Assembly (NCBI RefSeq): GCF_904846675.1
Contig: NZ_CAJHBT010000022.1
Span: 1-47,197 of the forward strand
Source of the DNA: Psychrobacter urativorans
GTDB taxonomy: Bacteria; Pseudomonadota; Gammaproteobacteria; Pseudomonadales; Moraxellaceae
Direction of reading: 5' to 3'
Length of the DNA stretch: 47,197 nt
Every line of letters starts with the position of its first letter. Position 1 is the first letter of the stretch. Of this stretch, positions 26,939-35,074 are shown piece by piece. The notes under the pieces were generated by a model, which searched no databases, was not told the origin of the DNA, and saw only the letters and a program-made list of their open reading frames with translations. A program made the translations under genes and the position numbers.

Positions 26939-28969
26939 TTAGTAATCTTTCATCGCCTGTTTCACGGCATCAATCGCAGCTGGGTTATCAAGGGTCGACA
27001 TATCACCCGTTGGCCTGCCTTCTGCCAGAGCACGAATAGCACGGCGTAGAATTTTACCCGAACGCGTCTTTGGTAAGGCTGGTGGAAAATATACTGCCGC
27101 TGGGCGCGCAATACCGCCAAGTGACTTCACCACCGCACCAATAATCTGCTGCTCAAGGCGAAAGCGATTTTCGGTCGTAGCAACCAGCGCTTGATCTCTT
27201 AACACACAAAATGCGATAGGTAACTCACCTTTTAGCTCATCATGGATACCCACAACCGCACATTCTGCCATCTCTGGATGGGTGCTGATGGCTTCTTCAA
27301 TCTCTTGAGTTCCCAGCCTATGACCGGCGACATTAATCACATCATCAGTGCGTCCAAGAATATGGAAGTAGCCATCTTCATCAACGACCGCATAATCTGA
27401 GGTAGAATACTGCTTACCATCAAATAAGCTATAGTAACTGCTAATAAAACGCTCGTCGTTACGCCAAACGGTCGTCAAGCATCCCGGTGGTAATGGTGCA
27501 CGAATGGCAAGCAAGCCCTTTTCACCAGCCGCGCAAGGCTCTCCCGTCTCTTCATTAATTACATGAGCATCATAGCCATACATCGGATAACCGGGAGAGC
27601 CTTGTTTATGCGGCTTATGATTGAATTTTGGCGTATTACTTAGAATGGGCCAGCCGGACTCTGTTTGCCAATAATGGTCTAAAATTGGCACACCCAAATG
27701 CTGCTTAAGCCACTGGGCCGTTGACTCATCAAGCGGCTCGCCGGCTAAAAAGAATGACTTGACGCTGGAGACATCATAGCGTGTCATCCACGTCTCATCC
27801 TGCTTCTTAAGCATACGCACGCCAGTTGGTGCAGTGAATAAGATATTGACCTTATTGGCCTCAACGATGCGCCACCAAATACCTGGGTTCGGACGGTGCG
27901 GCAACCCTTCATATACTACACTGGTCATACCTGCTAATAATGGCGCATACACCATATAAGAGTGCCCTACCGCCCAGCCAATATCCGATATCGCCCAAAA
28001 AGTCTCACCTGCCTGCCCATCATAAATATAATCCATCGAAGTTGCCAACGCTACGGCATGACCGCCCGTATCGCGCTGAACCCCTTTTGGTGTACCTGTC
28101 GTGCCTGATGTATAAAGAAGATAAGAGGGTTCATTAGATTCAATCCATACTGGCTCAACGATAGCATTGGCATTGCGGCTGATGCTACGCTCAGTAGCAT
28201 AGTCAACATCTAATGGTTGTGGTTTAAAGGGTAGAATCCCGCGATCCACAACCAGTACATGCTCAGGTTTAACCGTGGCTTGCTCTATTCCTTGATTGAC
28301 CAGACTTTTATAATTAATCACCTTGCCGCCGCGCAGACCCGCATCAACGGTGATGATCATTTTTGCCTCGGCATCATCCATACGAATCGCTAGATTGTGC
28401 GCCGCAAAGCCCCCAAATACGACCGAATGAATCGCGCCAATACGTGCACAGGCTAGCATCGCATAAGTCGCCTCTAAAATCATGGGCATATAAATGACGA
28501 CCCGATCACCATGCCTAATACCGTTGCGCTGGAGCACGTCTGCGAAATAGTTAACCTCTTTATATAAATCATTATAGGTCAGACGGCGCTTGGTATAATC
28601 AGTATAAAACTCAACGTTATTACCCAAATCATTAAAGGCATCAACCACTGCTGGGAAGGTTGCTATTAACTCCTGATTGACCTCTGAGGATAGCCAAATA
28701 AAAGCATCTTGTTCAGCGCGCTCAGGTAAATACCGGTCAACACAGTTATAACAAAGATTGGTCTCACCACCGACGAACCATTTAGCAAACGGTAGATTGC
28801 TATCATCAAGGATTTGTTCAGGTTCTTTATGCCAATAGATTCGCTTGGCTTGCTGCGCCCAAAACTCTTGCGGCTGAGTAATTGAAGACTGATATATCTC
28901 AGAAAAGGTAGGGGGTTGCTGAGTAGGAGTTGTAACTTGAGAAGTTTGATTAGCAGTTTGCTCGTTCAT
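26939..28969 (-). CDS. prpE: propionyl-CoA synthetase (propionate-CoA ligase)
   Basis: A 676-aa acyl-CoA synthetase of the acetyl/propionyl-CoA synthetase type, forming the adenylate and then the CoA ester. It has LLYTSGTTGTPKGVQRDT (AMP binding), GGHAVAL and the DIGWAVGHSYMVYAPLL stretch, and the C-terminal LPKTRSGKILRR with the acylation Lys. The GGHAV and DIGW-VGHSY pattern is typical of PrpE rather than Acs. I start at ATG 28969, which has AAGGA eight bases upstream, rather than at 29011. It works next to the valine operon, whose end product is propionyl-CoA. A terminator separates it from the upstream ligase gene, so it should have its own promoter. Confidence 0.85.
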   Translation of the reverse strand: MNEQTANQTSQVTTPTQQPPTFSEIYQSSITQPQEFWAQQAKRIYWHKEPEQILDDSNLPFAKWFVGGETNLCYNCVDRYLPERAEQDAFIWLSSEVNQELIATFPAVVDAFNDLGNNVEFYTDYTKRRLTYNDLYKEVNYFADVLQRNGIRHGDRVVIYMPMILEATYAMLACARIGAIHSVVFGGFAAHNLAIRMDDAEAKMIITVDAGLRGGKVINYKSLVNQGIEQATVKPEHVLVVDRGILPFKPQPLDVDYATERSISRNANAIVEPVWIESNEPSYLLYTSGTTGTPKGVQRDTGGHAVALATSMDYIYDGQAGETFWAISDIGWAVGHSYMVYAPLLAGMTSVVYEGLPHRPNPGIWWRIVEANKVNILFTAPTGVRMLKKQDETWMTRYDVSSVKSFFLAGEPLDESTAQWLKQHLGVPILDHYWQTESGWPILSNTPKFNHKPHKQGSPGYPMYGYDAHVINEETGEPCAAGEKGLLAIRAPLPPGCLTTVWRNDERFISSYYSLFDGKQYSTSDYAVVDEDGYFHILGRTDDVINVAGHRLGTQEIEEAISTHPEMAECAVVGIHDELKGELPIAFCVLRDQALVATTENRFRLEQQIIGAVVKSLGGIARPAAVYFPPALPKTRSGKILRRAIRALAEGRPTGDMSTLDNPAAIDAVKQAMKDY

Positions 28970-29031
28970 AATAGCTATCCTTAGCGTAAACGAAATGGGG
29001 TCAAGATTCATAGGCCTTCCATGCCAGAACC

Positions 29032-29063
29032 AAAAAACCGATACATAATGTATCGGTTTAAAA
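29032..29063 (-). terminator. rho-independent terminator downstream of the acyl-CoA ligase gene
   Basis: An almost perfect palindrome, AAACCGATACAT-A-ATGTATCGGTTT. On the minus strand it ends in a T-run (the A-run at 29032-29037). It lies about 90 bp after the stop of the 556-aa ligase and only about 63 bp before prpE. Confidence 0.75.
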
Positions 29064-29150
29064 TGTAACAGAGCTAAGAATAAAGGTCAACCACTAGGTT
29101 CTATTTGCGATTGAAAATGACAACTTTCAACGCCTTAAGAAATTAGGAGA

Positions 29151-30821
29151 TTATACTTCAGTTTGATTGCCATACATTTCTCGCATGACTTTTTTATCAT
29201 GTTTGCCAACTGAGGTTTTAGGTAACTCATCAACGAACTTAAACTCACTTGGTACGCCATACTTAGGAATAATACCCTTACTTACCGCTTGTTTAGCAAT
29301 TGCTTTAATGTCCTCAGCACTGGTATCTTGGCAGTCAGGCTTGAGTGCCACTAACGCTAGCGGACGCTCGCCCCATTGCTTATCACGAATACCAATCACT
29401 GCCACATCAGATACCGCAGGATGTAAGGATAAAATAGTCTCAATCTCAAGTGACGATATCCACTCACCACCAGACTTGATCACGTCTTTGAGACGATCGG
29501 TAATGTTAATATAACCATCGGGACGCATATAGGCAATATCTTGGGTATGCATATAGCCATGTTCCCACAGCTCAATACCGGCATCGTGATTTTTTAGGTA
29601 GCTTTGAGTCAACCACGGTGCGCGCAGCACCAGCTCACCTGTGTTGTCTTTACCGGTATCCATTGATTGATTGTTTTCACTCCAGATTTGAGCATCGACC
29701 ATCAATACTGGCTTACCGGTCATACAGCGACGGCTGATGTCTTCTTCTTCGGTCATTTCAGGTTCATCGACACTAAAGTCGGTCAAACTAATTAGCGGCG
29801 CGGTCTCTGACATGCCATAACCAGTATAGACTTCGATATCTTGTGCCAGTGCCGCTTTTGCCAAGCCCTCGTTTAAACTTGAGCCACCGATAATCATTTT
29901 TAGCCCATTAAAGCTAGCATTACGGTCTTGCGCTTCTTTGAGTACCATTTGCAAAATCGTCGGTACACAGTGAGTAATACTGACCTTCTCATTGATAATT
30001 AAATCAAGCAAAGTATCGGGCGCATAACGGCCAGGATATACCTGCTTGAGACCAGTCATGGTTGCGGTAAACGGAAAGCCCCACGCATGTACATGGAACA
30101 TCGGTGTCATCGGCATATAAACATCGCCGTAGCTGACACCTTGCTTGTTAGGCAGCATACCAAGGGAGGCCGCTTCTGCTAAACTGTGGAGCACCAATTG
30201 GCGATGACTAAAGAACACACCTTTTGGATCGCCAGTCGTCCCTGAGGTATAAAAAGTAGTCGCAATAGTATTTTCATCAAAATCAGGAAAATCAAAACTA
30301 CTATCAGCGCTGTCTAATAACGCTTCGTACTCGCCGACTACTCGGCTTTGATTGTCACCAAATACGCCTTCAACTGTCATGTCATTATCATCGAGCCAAA
30401 TAATGTGCTCAATGCTGGAGTTCTCAAATTGGTAATTCTTCACTAGTTCTGCAAACTCAGAGTTAAGCATCAACACTTTTGGCTTGGCATGATTGATAGT
30501 GTACAGAACCTTGTCCGGTGACAAGCGAACATTAACGGTCTGTAAGATATATTGCGACATCGGTACGGCAAAATAGGATTCAAGATAGCGATGACTGTCC
30601 CAATCCATTACCGCCACTACGTCTCCAGCAGCAAGGTTGAGATTTGCTAAGACATTGGCTAAGCGGTTGATACGGGTAAACAGTTCTGCATAAGTTAAGC
30701 GTTTTTTATCCGCGTAGACAATTTCTTGATCTAAGGATACGGTCTTAGCACGGTTCAGTAATTGTTTAATCAGTAGTGGAAACTCATAGGCGGACGGCGC
30801 ACTGGGATAAGCGTTTGACAT
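29151..30821 (-). CDS. medium/long-chain fatty-acid CoA ligase (AlkK-like)
   Basis: A 556-aa adenylate-forming acyl-CoA ligase. The AMP-binding motif FYTSGTTGDPKGVFFSHRQLV is at about 200, with YGMSETAPLISL for substrate and adenylate, DRLKDVIKSGGEWISSLEIE for the hinge and CoA pocket, and LPKTSVGKHDKK with the C-terminal catalytic Lys. The N-terminal pattern LTYAELFTRINRLANVL and the length fit AlkK/medium-chain ligases. It probably activates fatty or branched acids for beta-oxidation. It is on the same strand as prpE but separated from it by a terminator. Confidence 0.85.
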   Translation of the reverse strand: MSNAYPSAPSAYEFPLLIKQLLNRAKTVSLDQEIVYADKKRLTYAELFTRINRLANVLANLNLAAGDVVAVMDWDSHRYLESYFAVPMSQYILQTVNVRLSPDKVLYTINHAKPKVLMLNSEFAELVKNYQFENSSIEHIIWLDDNDMTVEGVFGDNQSRVVGEYEALLDSADSSFDFPDFDENTIATTFYTSGTTGDPKGVFFSHRQLVLHSLAEAASLGMLPNKQGVSYGDVYMPMTPMFHVHAWGFPFTATMTGLKQVYPGRYAPDTLLDLIINEKVSITHCVPTILQMVLKEAQDRNASFNGLKMIIGGSSLNEGLAKAALAQDIEVYTGYGMSETAPLISLTDFSVDEPEMTEEEDISRRCMTGKPVLMVDAQIWSENNQSMDTGKDNTGELVLRAPWLTQSYLKNHDAGIELWEHGYMHTQDIAYMRPDGYINITDRLKDVIKSGGEWISSLEIETILSLHPAVSDVAVIGIRDKQWGERPLALVALKPDCQDTSAEDIKAIAKQAVSKGIIPKYGVPSEFKFVDELPKTSVGKHDKKVMREMYGNQTEV

Positions 30822-31049
30822 AGTTTTGACTTCCTTGTGAATTATAGATGAGCACTAGCAAATGATGACTTTTAAAATAATTTTAATTAATAACTTTTGC
30901 TACGCTAATGAAGATACCTATGATAGTAAGAAAAAACCAGCTCTATGTAAAGCGTGCGCAAGTAAGCTCAGTAATACGAGGCGTTCGAATATGAGGGTTC
31001 ACCTTCTTATTATATTGTGCTAGGTGAACGCTATATAGGCCAAGCTATA

Positions 31050-32279
31050 TTAAGCAGCACGGGCTTTGGTCTTAACCATACCCACACTAGCAACTATCAA
31101 TGCTAAGACTTGCACGAATAATAATAGCCACACAGTCATTGTCCACTCCCCGCGTGCATAGGCCAGCCCGCATAGCCATGCGCCAACCGTACCGCCTGCG
31201 TAATAGCCCATATAATACAAACCGGAAGCCAGTGAGCGTCCCTTTTTAACATTGACCGCGATATAACTGATGGTTGCCGCTTGGGTGATAAAGACGCCTG
31301 ATGACATGATAGCAAGTCCAACAATAATGCCCCAAAGTGGCGTCACCTGGGTTAATAAGACCCCGACCATTGATATTATCACGGCGACTCGAACCGTCCG
31401 CGCCGACCCAAAACGGCGTAGCAGTTTAGTCGATAATGGCGTAATCACCACCCCAATCAGATAAACCGCAAAGATATTGGCAAGCTGTCCAGTGCTAAGC
31501 TCATAAGGCGCTTTGGCAAGATGCAAATTAATAAAAGTAAAGCAGCCCACTAACGAAAACAGCACACATGCGCCAAGCAAACAGGCTGTCACCACATAAC
31601 GATTGGTCAAATGCTCGCCAAGCGTCTGTATCGCTGAGCGAAAGTTTGGGTTGGCCTCAAAATGACGAGACGACGGTAACATTTTACCCACCCACAATGC
31701 CCCTATCAGGGTCATCGCTGCCATCACATAATAGCCCTGCCGCCAGCCAATAAATTCATGTAAATGTCCGAGTAAAAAGCGCCCCATAAAGCCGCCAAGC
31801 ACCGAGCCTGAAACATAAAATGACATCAGCTCAGTGAGATCGCGACCTTCGAACTCCTCACCAATATAAGCAATAGTCACCACCGTAATACCGGGCACGG
31901 ATAAGCCTTGCATAAATCGCCAAAACCCCATCCAGCCAATACTAGGACTTTGGGCAATTAGTGCCGTAGGTATCGCTAAGAATAATAGTGCACCAACAAT
32001 AAAGGACTTGCGCCCAACCGCATCAGAAAGCATACCCAAAAATGGTGACATGATGGCAATTGCCATTACCGTTGCCCCAACGATCATACCAGCTTGCACT
32101 TCGGTTGCGGCAAAATCTACCATTAATACGGGTAATACCGCTTGGACAGAATACACCTGTAAAAAAGCAAACATCCCAATCATGCCGATGGTTAATTTTA
32201 GAATCCATGACGGCGAACTGAATTGTGGCGATAAAGGCGGTGAAGCTGAATTTTGGGTCTGGCTTATAGAATAATTCAC
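31050..32279 (-). CDS. MFS transporter (YnfM-like exporter)
   Basis: A 409-aa major facilitator protein with about 12 transmembrane helices. The loop after the second helix has the MFS motif A pattern, FLGMLSDAVGRKSFIVGALL. The run IGMFAFLQVYSVQAVLPVLM followed by DFAATEVQAGMIVGATVMAIA resembles YnfM/arabinose-type exporters. The frame opens with GTG at 32279; a weaker start would be needed otherwise. The substrate is unknown. It lies at the left of a 550-bp region and is divergent from the metallo-beta-lactamase-like pair. Confidence 0.83.
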   Translation of the reverse strand: MNYSISQTQNSASPPLSPQFSSPSWILKLTIGMIGMFAFLQVYSVQAVLPVLMVDFAATEVQAGMIVGATVMAIAIMSPFLGMLSDAVGRKSFIVGALLFLAIPTALIAQSPSIGWMGFWRFMQGLSVPGITVVTIAYIGEEFEGRDLTELMSFYVSGSVLGGFMGRFLLGHLHEFIGWRQGYYVMAAMTLIGALWVGKMLPSSRHFEANPNFRSAIQTLGEHLTNRYVVTACLLGACVLFSLVGCFTFINLHLAKAPYELSTGQLANIFAVYLIGVVITPLSTKLLRRFGSARTVRVAVIISMVGVLLTQVTPLWGIIVGLAIMSSGVFITQAATISYIAVNVKKGRSLASGLYYMGYYAGGTVGAWLCGLAYARGEWTMTVWLLLFVQVLALIVASVGMVKTKARAA

Positions 32280-32456
32280 GAGGATGCTGACTATGTTAAA
32301 CGCAGTTTTTCTAAGCGTGGGTGATAGGAACAGCGCGATAAACGCCGCTGATTATGTTCGTTTGATATTCATAATAACAAGCACATTATGGTAGCACATT
32401 GAGAAATAAACTCAGGAGTAAAGTGTTGCATACAAAGATTTTTAATTCATAAAAGT

Positions 32457-32488
32457 AAGGCCGCTAATATTAAATAGCGGCCTTTTTT
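32457..32488 (+). terminator. orphan rho-independent terminator
   Basis: AAGGCCGCTA/TAGCGGCCTT, a 10-bp GC-rich stem with an 8-nt loop and six T after it on the plus strand. No annotated plus-strand gene ends upstream of it (the left gene is on the minus strand), so it would terminate an unknown short transcript from within 32280-32456. Confidence 0.75.
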
Positions 32489-32566
32489 AATACCATCTTG
32501 TGAATACCTTTAGGATTCTATTCGCAGCTTGCCTTGCCAGTGCGATGATTGATAGCGTCATAACAA

Positions 32567-32588
32567 GACGTATAAATAGTCATACGTC
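32567..32588. repeat. 7-bp inverted repeat, candidate operator
   Basis: GACGTAT and ATACGTC are perfect complements with 8 bp between, a spacing typical for a dimeric regulator. It lies 240 bp upstream of the first metallo-beta-lactamase-like gene. The remainder of 32280-32829 is AT-rich with no gene. Confidence 0.4.
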
Positions 32589-32829
32589 CTTAACAAGAAG
32601 CAATGAAAGCTGACTATATACCATCTATTCTCTAACAGACTTGAATGGTCCTACGGAACATAATTGGTGAATACAGACGCAAAAATATAATCCTAAATTT
32701 CTATATAACGATTATTACGGCCATTTCAATTACTATTCAACTCAAATCCTATCTAATTTCAAATACTACCTAATTTAAGAAATATTTAATTCAAGCACGA
32801 TTCAATGCATCTATTAAGGATGAAAATCT

Positions 32830-33591
32830 ATGAAAAATAAAACGATGACGGATAAAATTTATGATTTAGGCGCAGGCTTTTGGAATGTCCGAGGCTCGTT
32901 TCTCAAAGACGGCGTAACGGATATGGGCGGTCAGTGTTCACTTATAAAACTGGAATCTGGACGCTTTATCTTTTTGGACAGCTATGCTTTAACAGGTGAC
33001 ATTCGCGAACAGGTCATGGCGTTAACCAATGATGGTAAAGACGTAGAAGCGGTACTAAACGTCCATCCCTACCATACCGTACAATGTGCGCAGATGGCCA
33101 AAGACTTCCCGCAAGCAACTTTTTATGGTAGTGAGCGGCATCGTAAACAAGTACCAGAAGTACAATGGAGCGACGACTTGGTAGAAAGCGATACGGTAGC
33201 CCAGCGTTATCCTGAGCTTGAATTTGCCGTACCTGAAGGTATGTATTATATCGCCCCTGAAGAGAGCGTCCATACCGGCTCGCTACTGGTTTACCATCCT
33301 GCCAGCCGCAGCTTACATGTTGACGATACTTTTGAGATGCCACCTTCAAAACTGGTTAATATGGTGCAACTCAAAATAAACTTCCAAATGACCACCAAAC
33401 AAGCTCTTAAAGATGAGCCTAATGCTGGCAAGACCTATTGCGACTGGGTAGCAGGGCTTGCTCACAAATGGCGTGATACCAGTAACTTCTGCGTGGCACA
33501 TTCAGGTTTGGTTAAGTTTGAAATGGGTGAATTTGAGAAAGCATTATTGGCTACCGTTGATGCCGCTCGTCCTGCGCTTGAATATTCCTAA
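32830..33591 (+). CDS. metallo-beta-lactamase-fold-like protein, copy 1 of a tandem pair
   Basis: A 253-aa protein resembling metallo-beta-lactamase-fold hydrolases in outline but with altered metal motifs. In place of HxHxDH it has VHPYHTVQC (His79, His82). A later HVDDTF (His163, Asp165, Asp166) and AHSGLV (His224) could supply the remaining ligands. The opening IYDLGAGFWNVRGSF and FIFLDSY resemble the first beta-strands of that fold. The substrate is unknown. A near-identical gene follows 75 bp after its stop. The start at 32830 has AAGGA 9 nt upstream. The ATG six codons in lies closer to the paralogue's start and is an alternative. Confidence 0.7.
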   Translation: MKNKTMTDKIYDLGAGFWNVRGSFLKDGVTDMGGQCSLIKLESGRFIFLDSYALTGDIREQVMALTNDGKDVEAVLNVHPYHTVQCAQMAKDFPQATFYGSERHRKQVPEVQWSDDLVESDTVAQRYPELEFAVPEGMYYIAPEESVHTGSLLVYHPASRSLHVDDTFEMPPSKLVNMVQLKINFQMTTKQALKDEPNAGKTYCDWVAGLAHKWRDTSNFCVAHSGLVKFEMGEFEKALLATVDAARPALEYS

Positions 33592-33666
33592 TAGCTGTAA
33601 TAGTGTTAATAGTAATTATTTAACTTAAGCAGCATTCAATACTTTACCTATTAAGGAGTATTACAA

Positions 33667-34413
33667 ATGGCAGATAAAATCTATGATTTAGGCGCAGGTT
33701 TTTGGAATATACAAGGGTCGTTTCACCTAGGCGGCGTCATCAATGTTGGCACTCAATGCTCGCTAGTACAGTTAGAGTCGGGACGCTTTATCTTTTTGGA
33801 CAGCTATACGCTCACTGACGAGATACGCAAGCAAGTCATGGCGTTGACCAATGACGGTAAAGATGTGGAAGCGGTATTGAACGTCCATCCCTTCCATACC
33901 ATTCATTGTGCGCAAATGGCAAAAGACTTTCCAGAAGCGATCTTTTACGGCAGCGAGCGCCATCCTGAAAAAGTACCCGAAGTAGAATGGGCCGATGATC
34001 GGGTTGAAAGTGATGCGGTAACTCAGCGCTATCCTGAGCTTGAGTTCTCTATATCGAAAGGTATTTATTACATCTCACCTAATGAGAAGGTTCATGCAGG
34101 CTCGCTATTAGTACGCCATCTTGCCAGCCAAAGCGTGCACGTTGATGATACTTTCATGAGTCCGCCCACAAAAATCCTGAAAGCGGTGCTACCTGAAGTG
34201 ATGCTACACCCCACGACCAAGCAAGCGCTAAAAGATGAGCCTGATGCCGGTAAAATCTATTGCGACTGGGCGACAGAGCTTGCCCATCAATGGCGTGATA
34301 CTCGTAACTTTTGTGCGGCGCATTCAGGCTTAGTTAAATTTGAGGTCGGCGGCTTCGAGAAAGCGTTAGTGGCTGCTATTGATAAAGCCCGTCCTAAGCT
34401 TGAAAAAGCGTAA
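33667..34413 (+). CDS. metallo-beta-lactamase-fold-like protein, copy 2 of a tandem pair
   Basis: A 248-aa paralogue of the previous gene, alike along its whole length (IYDLGAGFWN, FIFLDSYTLTDEIRKQVM, HVDDTF and AHSGLVKFE are shared). It has VHPFHTIHC in the place of the HxHxDH motif, so here a further His replaces the Gln of copy 1. The start has a strong site (AAGGAG, 8 nt). The leader just upstream is also duplicated, with ATTCAAT and CTATTAAGGA shared with copy 1. The pair ends at a strong terminator and is likely one transcript. Confidence 0.7.
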   Translation: MADKIYDLGAGFWNIQGSFHLGGVINVGTQCSLVQLESGRFIFLDSYTLTDEIRKQVMALTNDGKDVEAVLNVHPFHTIHCAQMAKDFPEAIFYGSERHPEKVPEVEWADDRVESDAVTQRYPELEFSISKGIYYISPNEKVHAGSLLVRHLASQSVHVDDTFMSPPTKILKAVLPEVMLHPTTKQALKDEPDAGKIYCDWATELAHQWRDTRNFCAAHSGLVKFEVGGFEKALVAAIDKARPKLEKA

Positions 34414-34430
34414 TCCTTCAAACATATCAT

Positions 34431-34461
34431 AAAAAAGGCTACCAAGATGGTAGCCTTTTTT
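34431..34461. terminator. bidirectional terminator between convergent genes
   Basis: AAGGCTACC/GGTAGCCTT, a 9-bp stem with a 5-nt loop, A-run before and T-run after. It ends the metallo-beta-lactamase-like pair and the opposing nnrS-nsrR unit. Confidence 0.88.
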
Positions 34462-34471
34462 GTAGTGCTGA

Positions 34472-35020
34472 TTAAGTTTGCGACAACAACCCTGCAAGCT
34501 CCGCCTCATTATTGATAATATCTGCCAGCGTATAACCTTCAAGTACGTTAATAAAAGCGGTGATTGCTTCAAAAAATATGCCTTTTAGTTGGCATACCGG
34601 ACTGATAACGCAGCCCGATTGAGCATTATTTTCTGTTACTGCTGACTCATCAATAAGGGTCAATGGCAATCTTGGCGACTTTGCTTCTTTATAATTGTCA
34701 TCATCATTGATGCCAGCGCTATTTGAGGGCTGAGTAACAAAACATTCTACCAAATTAAAATCCGGCTCAATTTGCTTAATCAATACGCCTAAATTAATAT
34801 CTTTTGGCGCACGTGCCAGCCGAATACCACCATTTTTACCACGGACACTATCTATATAACCAAGTTGACCCAGCTGATGAATAATTTTCGTTAAATGACT
34901 TTTAGAAATATTGTAGCTTCGCGCAATGTCGCTGATATTGGCAAGCGTTTGCGGCTCAGGCTTGACCGCCAGATAAATCAAGGAGCGCAGCGCATAATCG
35001 CTATAGTTGGTTAATCGCAT
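34472..35020 (-). CDS. nsrR: Rrf2-family nitric-oxide-sensing repressor (NsrR-like)
   Basis: An iron-sulfur repressor that loses DNA binding when its cluster reacts with nitric oxide. The N-terminus MRLTNYSDYALRSLIYLAV and the winged-helix region with NISKSHLTKIIHQLGQLGYI are typical of NsrR. Three cluster cysteines are present: one in LVECF and two in GCVISPVCQLKGIFFEA. At 182 aa it is about 40 longer than E. coli NsrR, because of a polar insertion between the first and second of these cysteines. It lies 54 bp after nnrS on the same strand, so both are likely one operon under the NsrR site upstream of nnrS, giving autoregulation. Confidence 0.85.
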   Translation of the reverse strand: MRLTNYSDYALRSLIYLAVKPEPQTLANISDIARSYNISKSHLTKIIHQLGQLGYIDSVRGKNGGIRLARAPKDINLGVLIKQIEPDFNLVECFVTQPSNSAGINDDDNYKEAKSPRLPLTLIDESAVTENNAQSGCVISPVCQLKGIFFEAITAFINVLEGYTLADIINNEAELAGLLSQT

Positions 35021-35074
35021 ATTACCGTATTCCTATCTCTTATATTCTTAAAAATAAAATCTATAAACAATCAA

